Positions 7,072 through 14,616 of a stretch of 25,920 nt of DNA are shown piece by piece. The stretch is from a virus. The notes beneath the pieces were generated by a model. It was given only the letters and a program-made list of their open reading frames with translations. It had not been told where the DNA came from and did not search any database. The stretch is taken from positions 1 to 25,920 of the IMG/VR virus record IMGVR_UViG_3300044682_000169; one strand, 5' to 3'. A program made the position numbers and the translations under genes. Positions within the stretch are counted from its first letter, which is position 1, and each line of letters begins with the position of its first letter.

Positions 7072-8643
7072 ATGCCGATCGTCCAGCAGGGCAGCATCAA
7101 CACCACCGCGCTGGTGGTGCCCGATCTCTATGTGCAGATCGTTCCGCCTCAGAACCTGTTGCTGAACGGCGTCCCGACCGACGTCGTGGGCGTGGTCGGC
7201 ACCGCGAATTGGGGACCGATCGGCCAGCCGGTGATCGTTGCCACAATGGCCGACTACGCCAGCAATTTCGGCTCCGTCCAGCCGCGCAAGTTCGACATGG
7301 GCACGGCGGTGGCGTGCGCGGTGCAACAGGGCGCCGGCAATTTCCGCTGCGTGCGGGTGAGCGACGGCACCGACACCGCGGCGAGCCTGCAACTGCCGGG
7401 CACCAACGTGGTGCTGACGGCGCTCTACACTGGGTCGCTGGGCAACTCGATCGGTGTGACGCTTGGCACCGGCAGCCAGGCGGGCAGTTGGCGGCTGACG
7501 GTGGGACTGCCGGGCCTGACGCCGGAGGTTTACGATAACGTCGTCGGCACGGGCGCCGGGTTCTGGGCGGCGTTGGCGAGCGCCGTGAATGCTGGGCAGG
7601 GGCCGCAGCGCGGGCCTTCGCAACTGACCGTGGTGAACCCCGGCTCGACCACGGTGGCGCCCGCGGCGGTGTCCGCCAGCTTTGCCAAGGGCAGCGCCGG
7701 CACCGACGGAGCCACCGCTGTGACGGCGGCAATGCTGGTCGGCGTGGACGTGCCGCCGCGGCGCGGAATGTATGCGCTGCGCTCCCAGGGGTGCAGCATC
7801 GGCGTGCTGGCGGATACCGACGACCCGACGCAGTGGACCACGCAGGCTGAGTTCGGCCTTTCCGAAGGCCTCTACATGATCCTGACGGGACCGGCCAGCG
7901 ACGTGATCGAGAATGCGGTCGCGGCCAAGCAATCCGCGGGGCTCGACACCTACGCGGCGAAGCTGATGTTCGGCGACTGGATCTGGTGGAACGACCAGGT
8001 GAACGGCGTGCTGCGGGTGGTCAGCCCGCAAGGCTTCGTGGCGGGCCGGCTGGCCAATCTCTCACCCGAGCAGAGCAGCCTGAACAAGCCGCTGTATGGC
8101 GTGGTGGGCAGCCAGAGTTCCGGGCAGCCGGGCAGCGCGCAGGCCAGCACCTACTCGGCGGCGGAGCTGACGGTGCTGCTGCAGGCGGGCATCGACGTCA
8201 TCACGAACCCGCAGCCGGGCGGCTATTTCTGGGGCGTGCGCGGCGGCCACAACAGCAGCAGCAATGCCGCGGTGGACGGCGACAACTACACGCGGATGAC
8301 CAACTATATCGCGGCAACACTGTCCGCCGGCATGGGGCAGTATGTGGGCCAGGTCATCACCGCTGACCTGTTCCGCCGCATTCGCGCGACGCAGATGGCC
8401 TTCCTGCAGGGGATGCTGTCGCAGGGCTTGCTGGGCAGCACCGACGGCAGTCTGCCGTTCAGCGTCGTGTGCGACATCAGCAACAATCCGCCCAGCCGGA
8501 CGGGACTTGGTTATGTGCAGTCGGACGCGCAGATCCAGTATCAGGCCATCAACGAGAAGTTCATTGTCAACATGGAGGGCGGCCAGACCGTGCAGGTGCA
8601 GCGGCAGACGCTGCCCAGCACGCCCGGCGCCCTCTCGGCCTGA
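7072..8643 (+). CDS. Contractile tail sheath protein
   Basis: The sheath surrounds the tail tube and contracts to drive it through the host envelope. The 523-residue length is typical. The N-terminal segment contains TDVVGVVGTANWGPIGQPV, followed by FDMGTAVACAVQQGAGNFRCVRV, the conserved beginning of contractile sheath proteins. The middle (about residues 105-225) is a variable Ser/Thr/Gly-rich domain facing outward in known sheaths. The C-terminal domain has GGYFWGVRGGHN, MTNYIAATLSAGMGQYVGQV and a final FIVNMEGGQTVQVQRQTLPS, the region that interlocks neighbouring subunits. The tube gene follows after 12 bases. This protein establishes that the tail is of the myovirus type. Confidence 0.92.
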   Translation: MPIVQQGSINTTALVVPDLYVQIVPPQNLLLNGVPTDVVGVVGTANWGPIGQPVIVATMADYASNFGSVQPRKFDMGTAVACAVQQGAGNFRCVRVSDGTDTAASLQLPGTNVVLTALYTGSLGNSIGVTLGTGSQAGSWRLTVGLPGLTPEVYDNVVGTGAGFWAALASAVNAGQGPQRGPSQLTVVNPGSTTVAPAAVSASFAKGSAGTDGATAVTAAMLVGVDVPPRRGMYALRSQGCSIGVLADTDDPTQWTTQAEFGLSEGLYMILTGPASDVIENAVAAKQSAGLDTYAAKLMFGDWIWWNDQVNGVLRVVSPQGFVAGRLANLSPEQSSLNKPLYGVVGSQSSGQPGSAQASTYSAAELTVLLQAGIDVITNPQPGGYFWGVRGGHNSSSNAAVDGDNYTRMTNYIAATLSAGMGQYVGQVITADLFRRIRATQMAFLQGMLSQGLLGSTDGSLPFSVVCDISNNPPSRTGLGYVQSDAQIQYQAINEKFIVNMEGGQTVQVQRQTLPSTPGALSA

Positions 8644-8655
8644 GGAGCATAGCGC

Positions 8656-9090
8656 ATGAGTGGGACGACGAATGCGTTTTCTGTCGGGCGCGACTGCCAG
8701 CTCGTGGTGATCACGCCGAGCGGCCGGCTCGATCTGGAGCACGTGACCGGCTTCGAGGCGCGGCAGTTGACCGCGCCGGTGCGCGTGGACCGGATCGACG
8801 GCGTGCAGCTTGCGGCGGAGCTGCCGAAGGGCTGGGACGGTCAGTTCGACCTGGAGCGCGGGTCTTCGGCGGCAGAGGACTTCATTGCCACCCTGGAGGC
8901 ACAATACTACCAGGGAGCGGCGCTGACGCAATCAACGCTGTATCAGTATATAAACGAAACTGACGGGAGCACCTCGACCTATCAATTCCAGGGTGTGGTT
9001 TTCAAACTGACGAGCGCTGGGGCCTGGCGCGGCGACGCGAGCGTCAAGCAACGGCTCGAGTTCTTCGCCTCCACCCGGGTGCGCGTCTGA
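8656..9090 (+). CDS. Tail tube protein
   Basis: The 144-residue product is the stacked-ring subunit of the inner tube. It is the right size, directly follows the sheath and contains the alternating strands expected of the fold: CQLVVITPSGRLDLEHVTGF, then RVDRIDGVQLAAELPKGWDG, and near the end STYQFQGVVFKLTSAGAWRG and ASVKQRLEFFASTRVRV. GGAG at 8644-8647 precedes the ATG by eight bases. The stop overlaps the start of the chaperone gene by one base (TGATG). Confidence 0.85.
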   Translation: MSGTTNAFSVGRDCQLVVITPSGRLDLEHVTGFEARQLTAPVRVDRIDGVQLAAELPKGWDGQFDLERGSSAAEDFIATLEAQYYQGAALTQSTLYQYINETDGSTSTYQFQGVVFKLTSAGAWRGDASVKQRLEFFASTRVRV

Positions 9091-9428
9091 TGGAGACGCC
9101 CTCGGCGCGCATCGTGGCGGCGGCGCAGGCGACCAGCGAGGTGGCCGATGCGGAGGGCCGCCGGCTGACGCTGCGACGGCTGAATGCCTTGGACCGGCTG
9201 CGCCTGTTCAAGGCGGCGGGTGCGACGCTGGCCGGCAATCCGGGCTGGATGGGGCTTGCCACCCTGGCCTTCAGCGTGACGGCGATCGACGGCGTGCCGG
9301 TGCCGCAGCCGGCCAGCGAGCCGCAGGTGGAGGCGGTGGTGGCGAGGCTGGGCGATGCCGGCCTGGCGGCGGTGGCGGCCAAGCTGGCGCCGGCCGCTCC
9401 CGCCGCCGCGGACCACGCAAAAAACTGA
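9090..9428 (+). CDS. Tail assembly chaperone, zero-frame product (G-type)
   Basis: A 112-residue helical protein between the tail tube gene and the tape-measure slot, where long-tailed phages keep the chaperone that coats the tape measure during tail assembly. The region with GRRLTLRRLNALDRLRLFKA (around residues 24-43) resembles such chaperones. The frame ends at 9426-9428 immediately after GCA AAA AAC, which contains the slippery heptamer A_AAA_AAC in the correct register. Most ribosomes would stop here and give the short product; a minority would shift to -1 and make the extended form. It overlaps the tail tube gene by one base. Sequence similarity alone would be moderate evidence; position plus the frameshift signal make the assignment strong. 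Confidence 0.85.
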   Translation: METPSARIVAAAQATSEVADAEGRRLTLRRLNALDRLRLFKAAGATLAGNPGWMGLATLAFSVTAIDGVPVPQPASEPQVEAVVARLGDAGLAAVAAKLAPAAPAAADHAKN

Positions 9429-9598
9429 TCCGGCACCCCGATCTGGTGGATAGCCTGTTCCTGATCCGGAACGGGGTGCCGTTCGACGTGGCGTTTTCGC
9501 TGCCGGTGGAGGACCGCACCGCCTGGGTGATCGCCCTGGGCACGTTACAGGGCCGCCGCTTCGACTTCGAGGCGATGTGCTGGGAGCAGCCGCCATGA
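9090..9598 (+). CDS. Tail assembly chaperone, -1 frameshift product (GT-type)
   Basis: After decoding AAC at 9423-9425, a ribosome that slips back one base continues with CTG at 9425-9427. It then reads 57 more codons to TGA at 9596-9598, giving a product of about 169 residues. The extension reads LIRHPDLVDSLFLIRNGVPF, then DVAFSLPVEDRTAWVIALGT and a short end with FDFEAMCWEQPP, a well-behaved protein sequence with no start codon of its own. It occupies the gap that would otherwise exist between 9428 and 9595 and ends in an ATGA overlap with the next gene. In lambda the equivalent GT product binds the tape measure and recruits tube subunits; P2 uses E/E' in the same way. Confidence 0.85.
9419..9481 (+). 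promoter_or_regulatory. Programmed -1 ribosomal frameshift signal
   Basis: The heptamer A_AAA_AAC occupies 9419-9425 in the zero-frame register GCA AAA AAC. After a 5-base spacer (9426-9430) the sequence CGGCACCCCG (9431-9440) is perfectly complementary to CGGGGTGCCG (9472-9481), giving a 10-bp GC-rich stem with a 31-base loop. Slippery site, spacing and stem are all textbook values for bacterial and phage -1 frameshifting. The loop is large enough to contain further structure or a pseudoknot. The TGA follows the heptamer directly. Confidence 0.85.
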
Positions 9599-10671
9599 GC
9601 GAGATCACGGACGCGTCGCCGGCTGAGCCGGATGCGGCGGCGATCGGCTTCGCCGTGCTGGCATCTGGCATGGAAGAGGCGTTCGCGGCCGTGCAGGCGG
9701 AGATCGCGATGCTGTCGCGGGTGCTCCAGGACTCGCGGGCTGCACCCCATGCGGCGCTGCCGTCGCCGACCCAAGTTCCCGCGAAGCCGCAGCCGCCGGA
9801 TTCGCCGGCGCGTGCGGCCCCCAGTCCTTCGACGGAGGCTGCAGGCTCAGACGTTGTGATTCCTGCGCGGTCGCCGCCGGTGCGCGCACCGGTCGAGGCT
9901 AGGCCCGGGCCGACCGCGGCACGCGACACTTCGCCGCAGGTTGCAGTCCCGGTTCGTTACGAGAGGGTTGCTGCATCGGCTGCGCCCATGCCGGAGGCGG
10001 CATCGCAGCCACGCACGACCGACGCCTGGACGACGCTGCCGCCGGTGGCCAATCCGCCGGCAACCCCGACGCCCATGCAACCCCCCGACGTTCCGACATG
10101 GGAACCGCCGCAGCCGATGCCGAGCGCTCCGCTGGCGCATGGGGTCGGGGACGTTTTGACTCCCCCCGAGCCCGGTGGGCCCGCGGAGCTGCCCTGGGTG
10201 CAACCGAGTCCGGTGGCGAGCGTGCTGACCGCGGCGGTGCCGACACCGGCGCGGCCGATGCAGCGGCCGCCGTGGCCGCTGGAGCGGCCTGCTATACCAA
10301 GTACGCCGGCAACGCGCGCGGTGATTGCAGGTGCGGAGGCACCCTGGCCCGGCAGCGCGATGGCACCGGCCTGGGCGCCGATGCCGATGCCGATGCAGAT
10401 GGCTCCGGTGGCGCCGGACATGGCGCCGGTGGGGCCGCAGGCATCGGCCAGTGCGCCCGATACATCCATGACGCGGAACACGACGCATCAGCATCACCAC
10501 GCATCCGATCGCTCCGCGCCGCTGCATGGCGACGTGTTCCTCGATGGGATGCGGGTGGGCCACTGGCTTGCGGAAACGCTAGCGCGCGAGGCCGGCGGCC
10601 CGGCGGCAGGCAGTACCTCGTTCGACCCACGCCTGGGACCGCGCTGGCCGGGTGCCTTGCAGGGACAATGA
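9595..10671 (+). CDS. Short proline-rich protein in the tape-measure slot
   Basis: This 358-residue product lies where the tape measure gene belongs, right after the frameshifted chaperone. It is atypical. A likely helix covers about residues 13-46. Residues 50-295 are dominated by Pro, Ala, Met, Thr and Ser (for example MQPPDVPTWEPPQPMP and WAPMPMPMQMAP), with no visible coiled coil or membrane segment. A His cluster (HQHHH, residues 298-302) follows. The C-terminal 50 residues form a compact motif with HGDVFLDGMRVGHWLAETLA, which looks like the end of tape measure proteins I have seen, where V-LDG-VG is common. I chose the ATG at 9595, with GGGAG at 9582-9586, over one 18 bases upstream. 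It could be a shortened tape measure, or another tail protein if the true tape measure is missing. Confidence 0.55.
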   Translation: MSEITDASPAEPDAAAIGFAVLASGMEEAFAAVQAEIAMLSRVLQDSRAAPHAALPSPTQVPAKPQPPDSPARAAPSPSTEAAGSDVVIPARSPPVRAPVEARPGPTAARDTSPQVAVPVRYERVAASAAPMPEAASQPRTTDAWTTLPPVANPPATPTPMQPPDVPTWEPPQPMPSAPLAHGVGDVLTPPEPGGPAELPWVQPSPVASVLTAAVPTPARPMQRPPWPLERPAIPSTPATRAVIAGAEAPWPGSAMAPAWAPMPMPMQMAPVAPDMAPVGPQASASAPDTSMTRNTTHQHHHASDRSAPLHGDVFLDGMRVGHWLAETLAREAGGPAAGSTSFDPRLGPRWPGALQGQ

Positions 10672-10672
10672 C

Positions 10673-11359
10673 ATGAGCCTGATGCTGGGACCGGTCGTCT
10701 TCGGTGCGTTTGAATTGCCAGCCAGCATCGGCTTCGGCGGCCGGCAGCGATTGGCGGTGCATCAGCTTCCGGGCGGCGACCGCGTTGTGGATGCAATGGG
10801 GCGCGATGACGCGCCAATCTGCTGGAACGGCGCGTTTAGCGGACCGGACGCCACGCCACGCGCCCTGATGCTAAACCTGCTGCGGGCGCAGGGCGCGGCG
10901 CTGCCGCTGACCTGGGACGTGTTCGCCTTCACCGTGGTGATCGCCGAGTTCACCGCTCGCTACGACCGGCAGAACTGGATCCCATATCGGATCACCTGCT
11001 CCGTGGTGGCCGACGATTCGTTCCCGTCGGTGATCCTGGGGACTCCCGTGCTGTCCAGCATCCTGGGCGATCTGGCGATCGCCGGGGGTGCCGGGCTGGT
11101 CAACGTGGCGGCTGCGACCTCAGCCCTGGGGGCGACGGATGCCTTGGCGGTGGGAACGCCGGCCTGGAGCGCGGCCGGAATGGCGCTCGCCGCCGCCACT
11201 GCCGGGGTGGGTGGCGCACTGGCTAACGCCGGCACCGCCCTCGCGGCGGCGACCAGTTTCCCCGCCGCCGCAAGCGCGGCGGGGCAGTGCGCGCAACTGG
11301 CCAATGCGCAAGGCTACGTGCGGCGCGCGCAAACGAACTTCATCAACGCCGGAGCATGA
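10673..11359 (+). CDS. Baseplate hub-associated protein (Mu N / circularisation-like)
   Basis: A 228-residue protein with two parts. The first ~115 residues contain PVVFGAFELPASIGFGGRQR and TPRALMLNLLRAQGAALPLTWD, then RYDRQNWIPYRITCSVV, compatible with a beta-rich tail or baseplate domain. The second half is almost entirely Ala, Gly, Thr and Val, probably helical, ending with GYVRRAQTNFINAG. In Mu-type clusters the slot between tape measure and the LysM/D genes is occupied by the N (DNA-circularisation family) protein, which joins baseplate and tube; assignment here is by order. AGGGA at 10661-10665 supports the ATG at 10673. The stop overlaps an ATG, but the next gene more likely starts three bases further on. 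Confidence 0.5.
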   Translation: MSLMLGPVVFGAFELPASIGFGGRQRLAVHQLPGGDRVVDAMGRDDAPICWNGAFSGPDATPRALMLNLLRAQGAALPLTWDVFAFTVVIAEFTARYDRQNWIPYRITCSVVADDSFPSVILGTPVLSSILGDLAIAGGAGLVNVAAATSALGATDALAVGTPAWSAAGMALAAATAGVGGALANAGTALAAATSFPAAASAAGQCAQLANAQGYVRRAQTNFINAGA

Positions 11360-11361
11360 TC

Positions 11362-11547
11362 ATGGCGACGCTGACGGTGGCGGGCGGCAACCTGTTTCAG
11401 ATCGCGGCGCAGCAACTCGGCGACGCGACGCAGTGGATCCGGATCGCCCAGCTCAACAATCTGACGGACCCGATGCTGTCCGGCCTGGTGACGCTGACCA
11501 TGCCGCCGGTCGACCCCACCGCCGGAGGTGGCATTGCCATTCAGTGA
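11362..11547 (+). CDS. LysM tail protein X-like
   Basis: A 61-residue protein that is essentially one LysM-like unit: GNLFQIAAQQLGDATQWIRI, then AQLNNLTDPMLSGLVTLTMP, with the family's pattern of two helices between short strands. In P2-type tails the small LysM protein X helps tether the baseplate hub to the tube. I chose ATG 11362 because GGAG (11351-11354) is seven bases upstream; the ATG at 11356 is too close to it. The 3' end overlaps the next gene by 14 bases. Confidence 0.75.
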   Translation: MATLTVAGGNLFQIAAQQLGDATQWIRIAQLNNLTDPMLSGLVTLTMPPVDPTAGGGIAIQ

Positions 11548-12589
11548 GGCAAGGCTGCCAGCGCTGCTTGCTCTGGCCAACGGTGTGCCGGTGGCGGGTG
11601 CCATCGAGGCGCATGTGACCAGCACAGGCTGCCATGCGGCGGATCGCTTCGAGCTGCGCGTGGCCAGTTCGGCGGATCCGATGATGGGGCTCGCGTTCTG
11701 GGCCGATGCGGCCAGCGTGCAGATGAATATCCGGTTCAGCGGCGGGACGGGCTTTCAGAGCGCGATCGTCGGCAACGCGGACACGATCACGCTCGATCCG
11801 CTTGCCGGCACCGTGTGCATTGGCGGGCGCGATCTTTCCGCGGGACTGATCGAGAGCCCGACGCAGGAGACGTTCGCCAACCGCACGTCCAGCGAGATCG
11901 CGGCGATCCTTGCGGTGCGGCATGGACTTGGTGCCGTCGTGCAGCCCACGACGACGATGGTGGGCCGTTACTGGGAGCTTGAGCACGACCACATCACGCT
12001 CAATCAGTTCAGCCGCACCACGACGGAGTGGGACCTGCTGGTAGGCCTTGCCGAGCGCGAAGGCTTCGACGTGTGGGTTGCCGGCCAGACGCTGTTTTTC
12101 CAGCCGCCGTCTGCTGAGGTGCTGCCCGGAGCGACCATCAGCCCGGTGGCGACGCCGGGCGGCCCGGCGAACGTCACCCGCCTGCGGCTGGAGCGGGCGC
12201 TGACGCTGGCTCGCCCGCTGAACGTATCCGTCAAAAGCTGGAACAGCCGCATGGCGCAAGGCTTCGTACAAACCGCCAGCGTCGGCGGAAGCGCCGGCGG
12301 CACCGCCGCGCAGTATTCGTTCGTGCTGCCGAACCTGACGCCCGACGTGGCCATGCAGATCGCGCAGCAGCGCCTGCAGGAGCTGGTTCGCCATGAGCGG
12401 GTGGTGTCCGCGGAGATGCCGGGCGAGATGGTGATCAGCGCGCACGGGCCGGTCGCACTGGTGGGCACCGGGACTGCCTTCGACCAGACCTATTGGGTGG
12501 ATGAGATCGTGCGGAGCATCGATGTGCGGCAAGGATTTCGCCAGATGCTGCGCGCGCGCAATGCGTCGAGCGGCACGGCGGTGTTGTGA
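11534..12589 (+). CDS. Baseplate hub protein, late control D-like
   Basis: The ~351-residue product matches the size and layout of the phage D / gp27-like hub family, which forms the ring between the tail tube and the spike. The N-terminal part has beta character (IEAHVTSTGCHAADRFELRV). A central domain includes LGTTWDLLVGLAEREGFDVW-like sequence near residue 170. The C-terminal part has LARPLNVSVKSWNSRMAQGF and a long helix DVAMQIAQQRLQELVRHERV, both typical of the family. The start is probably the TTG at 11534 (GGAGG at 11524-11528); a GTG at 11528 is in the same frame but overlaps that ribosome binding site. The gene begins inside the LysM gene and ends in a TGATG overlap with the spike gene. 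Confidence 0.8.
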   Translation: MPFSEARLPALLALANGVPVAGAIEAHVTSTGCHAADRFELRVASSADPMMGLAFWADAASVQMNIRFSGGTGFQSAIVGNADTITLDPLAGTVCIGGRDLSAGLIESPTQETFANRTSSEIAAILAVRHGLGAVVQPTTTMVGRYWELEHDHITLNQFSRTTTEWDLLVGLAEREGFDVWVAGQTLFFQPPSAEVLPGATISPVATPGGPANVTRLRLERALTLARPLNVSVKSWNSRMAQGFVQTASVGGSAGGTAAQYSFVLPNLTPDVAMQIAQQRLQELVRHERVVSAEMPGEMVISAHGPVALVGTGTAFDQTYWVDEIVRSIDVRQGFRQMLRARNASSGTAVL

Positions 12590-13119
12590 TGCAGCGGTTT
12601 CTCAATGCGATGAAGGCGCAGGCGCAGGCGATGGACCGCGCCGCCGCGCAGCCGCGGTTTGCGACCGTGACCAGCGTCGACCCGTCACGGCCAGCGGCGC
12701 GTGTGGCGTTGCAGCCTGAAGGTGTGGTCACCGGCTGGCTGCCAATCCTGACCGGGTGGGTGGGCAGTGGTTGGGGCATGGCCTGTCCGCCGGCGGTCGG
12801 CGACCAGGTGCTTGTGCTGGCGCAAGAAGGCGCGAGTGATCACGGCGTGATTGCCGGGCGGGCCTGGAGCGATCGGGCACCGGCGCCGCAGGCGCCCGTC
12901 GGCGAATTCTGGCTGGTGCACAAATCGGGCAGCTTCATCAAGTTGTGCAATGACGGCACGATACAGATGCAGGGGGACCTGCATGTGAATGGCGACGTCT
13001 ATGACCGGCACGGCAGCCTGGACCGTCTGCGCCAACACTATGACGCGCACGGCCATCCGTATCTCGCCGGCCTTGCCCCGGCCACGACGCAACCGCCCGT
13101 GCCGCAGGATCCCGAGTGA
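12589..13119 (+). CDS. Baseplate spike protein (V/gp45-like)
   Basis: A 176-residue trimeric-spike candidate. The N-terminal half is an OB-fold-like domain (RFATVTSVDPSRPAARVALQ, then WLPILTGWVGSGWGMACPPA and GDQVLVLAQEG), the hallmark of P2 gpV and Mu gp45. The C-terminal part has short strands ending in HVNGDVYDRHGSLDRLRQHY and HGHPYLAG. The H-x-H pair in the last segment fits the metal-binding tip of these spikes, where three copies co-ordinate an iron ion. The tip pierces the outer membrane when the sheath contracts. ATG 12589 overlaps the previous stop. Confidence 0.85.
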   Translation: MQRFLNAMKAQAQAMDRAAAQPRFATVTSVDPSRPAARVALQPEGVVTGWLPILTGWVGSGWGMACPPAVGDQVLVLAQEGASDHGVIAGRAWSDRAPAPQAPVGEFWLVHKSGSFIKLCNDGTIQMQGDLHVNGDVYDRHGSLDRLRQHYDAHGHPYLAGLAPATTQPPVPQDPE

Positions 13120-13490
13120 TGGCCGATCTCTGGCACCAGTTCGGCTCCGACCTGGCGGCGGCGGCCAATGGTGATCTTGCCACCGTGATCGGATCGGCCT
13201 TCGGCCAGCAGCGGGTGCTTCGGCGTCTGCTGACCAACCCGGGCGACTACATTTGGCAGCCCGACTACGGGGCGGGGCTTGCGCAGTTCATCGGGCAGCC
13301 GGTGGATGTGGCGGCCATCCAGGGACGCATAGGCAGCCAAGTATTCCTGGAAGCAGCGGTGGCACGGTCACCTGAGCCGATGATCGACGTGCAGGCGGAC
13401 GAGGCCGGACGGGTTTTCGCCCAGGTGACGTATAGCGACGCGACGACCGGCCAGACGCAGGTGCTGAGTTTCTCTGTGGGAGGATCGTAA
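13119..13490 (+). CDS. Baseplate wedge protein W (GPW/gp25-like)
   Basis: The 123-residue protein has the gp25/W signature region LRRLLTNPGDYIWQPDYGAG followed by LAQFIGQPVDVAAIQGRIGS. It attaches the first sheath ring to the wedge and starts sheath polymerisation in known phages. It follows the spike gene by a TGATG overlap and precedes baseplate J with a one-base overlap (TAATG), exactly the V-W-J order of P2 and Mu. Confidence 0.87.
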   Translation: MADLWHQFGSDLAAAANGDLATVIGSAFGQQRVLRRLLTNPGDYIWQPDYGAGLAQFIGQPVDVAAIQGRIGSQVFLEAAVARSPEPMIDVQADEAGRVFAQVTYSDATTGQTQVLSFSVGGS

Positions 13491-14614
13491 TGCAGCTTCC
13501 ACTGCAGAACTTTTCTACCCTGGTGGCCAATGCCGCGGCCGCCGTGCAGGGTGCCGCGGAGCAGTTGATCGACCTGACGGTCGGTAGCGTGCTGCGCGCC
13601 GTGCTGGAAGCAAATGCCAGCCTGGCACTTTGGATGCAGTGGCTGATCGTTCTCGTGCTGCAGACGACACGGGCCGCGACCAGCACCGGCGTCGATCTCG
13701 ATACGTGGATGGCAGATTTTGCGCTGACGCGGTTGCCGGCATCCGCGGCCGCGGGACAGGTGCAGTTCTCCCGCTTCGAGCCGACCGCCTCGGCCCTGGT
13801 GCCCGCAGGCACGCAGGTGCGCACAGCGGACGGCAGCCAGACGTTCACCGTCGGCGTGGATACCACGAATCCCTTGTCGCAGGCTTCCCTGAACGGCTAC
13901 TTGCTTCCGGCCGCGACGGCCAGCGCATCCGTGCCGATCACGGCTGTCGTCGCGGGCAGCGCGGGGAATGTGCTGGCCGGCAGCATCACGCTGATCGCGG
14001 CGGCGCTGCCTGGCATTGACACAGTGGCCAACGCGGCGCTGACAACCGGCGGCCTGGATGCCGAGAGCGATGCCGCGCTGCGTGCGCGCTTCCAGCTCTA
14101 CATTGCGGCGCTCTCGCGCGGCGTGCCGGCCGCGATCGGTTCCGCGGTCACCTCAGTGCAGCAAGGCCTTTCGTATGCCGTGCTGGAGAACACTGCGCCC
14201 GATGGCGTTCCGATGCCCGGCGTGTTCGTCGTGGCGGTGGACGACGGCAGCGGCACGCCCCCGCAGTCGCTCCTTGATCAGGTTGCACAGGCGGTGGAGC
14301 CGGTGCGCCCGGTGGGCACCAGCTTCTCTGTTGTCCCGCCCACCCTGGTCGCCGCCACCGTCAGCATGGTACTGGCCGTGCAGCCGGCCTACGATCCGGC
14401 GGTGGTGATCGCCGCGGTGCAGAACGCGCTTCTGCTGTTCATCAACGCGCTGCCTGTCGGCGCGGCTTTGCCGTACAGCCGCCTGGCGCAAATTGCCTAC
14501 GACGCGTCTCCCGGCGTGACCAACGTGTCGGCGATCGGACTGAATGGAACCACCAATGACCTGGTGCCGGGTGCCGCGGGCGTGGTGCGGACGTCCGCCG
14601 TGCTGGTGAACTGA
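13490..14614 (+). CDS. Baseplate J-like protein
   Basis: A 374-residue wedge component. The N-terminal helix (LQNFSTLVANAAAAVQGAAE) is followed by TVGSVLRAVLEANASLALWM and then by ATSTGVDLDTWMADFALTRL, which is the diagnostic beginning of the baseplate_J family. The middle section (about residues 85-185) is strand-rich. Later comes a helix-and-strand section with LDAESDAALRARFQLYIAAL, and a C-terminal domain with NALLLFINALPVGAALPYSR. Together with W and I it builds the wedge that changes shape on receptor binding. Confidence 0.9.
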   Translation: MQLPLQNFSTLVANAAAAVQGAAEQLIDLTVGSVLRAVLEANASLALWMQWLIVLVLQTTRAATSTGVDLDTWMADFALTRLPASAAAGQVQFSRFEPTASALVPAGTQVRTADGSQTFTVGVDTTNPLSQASLNGYLLPAATASASVPITAVVAGSAGNVLAGSITLIAAALPGIDTVANAALTTGGLDAESDAALRARFQLYIAALSRGVPAAIGSAVTSVQQGLSYAVLENTAPDGVPMPGVFVVAVDDGSGTPPQSLLDQVAQAVEPVRPVGTSFSVVPPTLVAATVSMVLAVQPAYDPAVVIAAVQNALLLFINALPVGAALPYSRLAQIAYDASPGVTNVSAIGLNGTTNDLVPGAAGVVRTSAVLVN

Positions 14615-14616
14615 AC

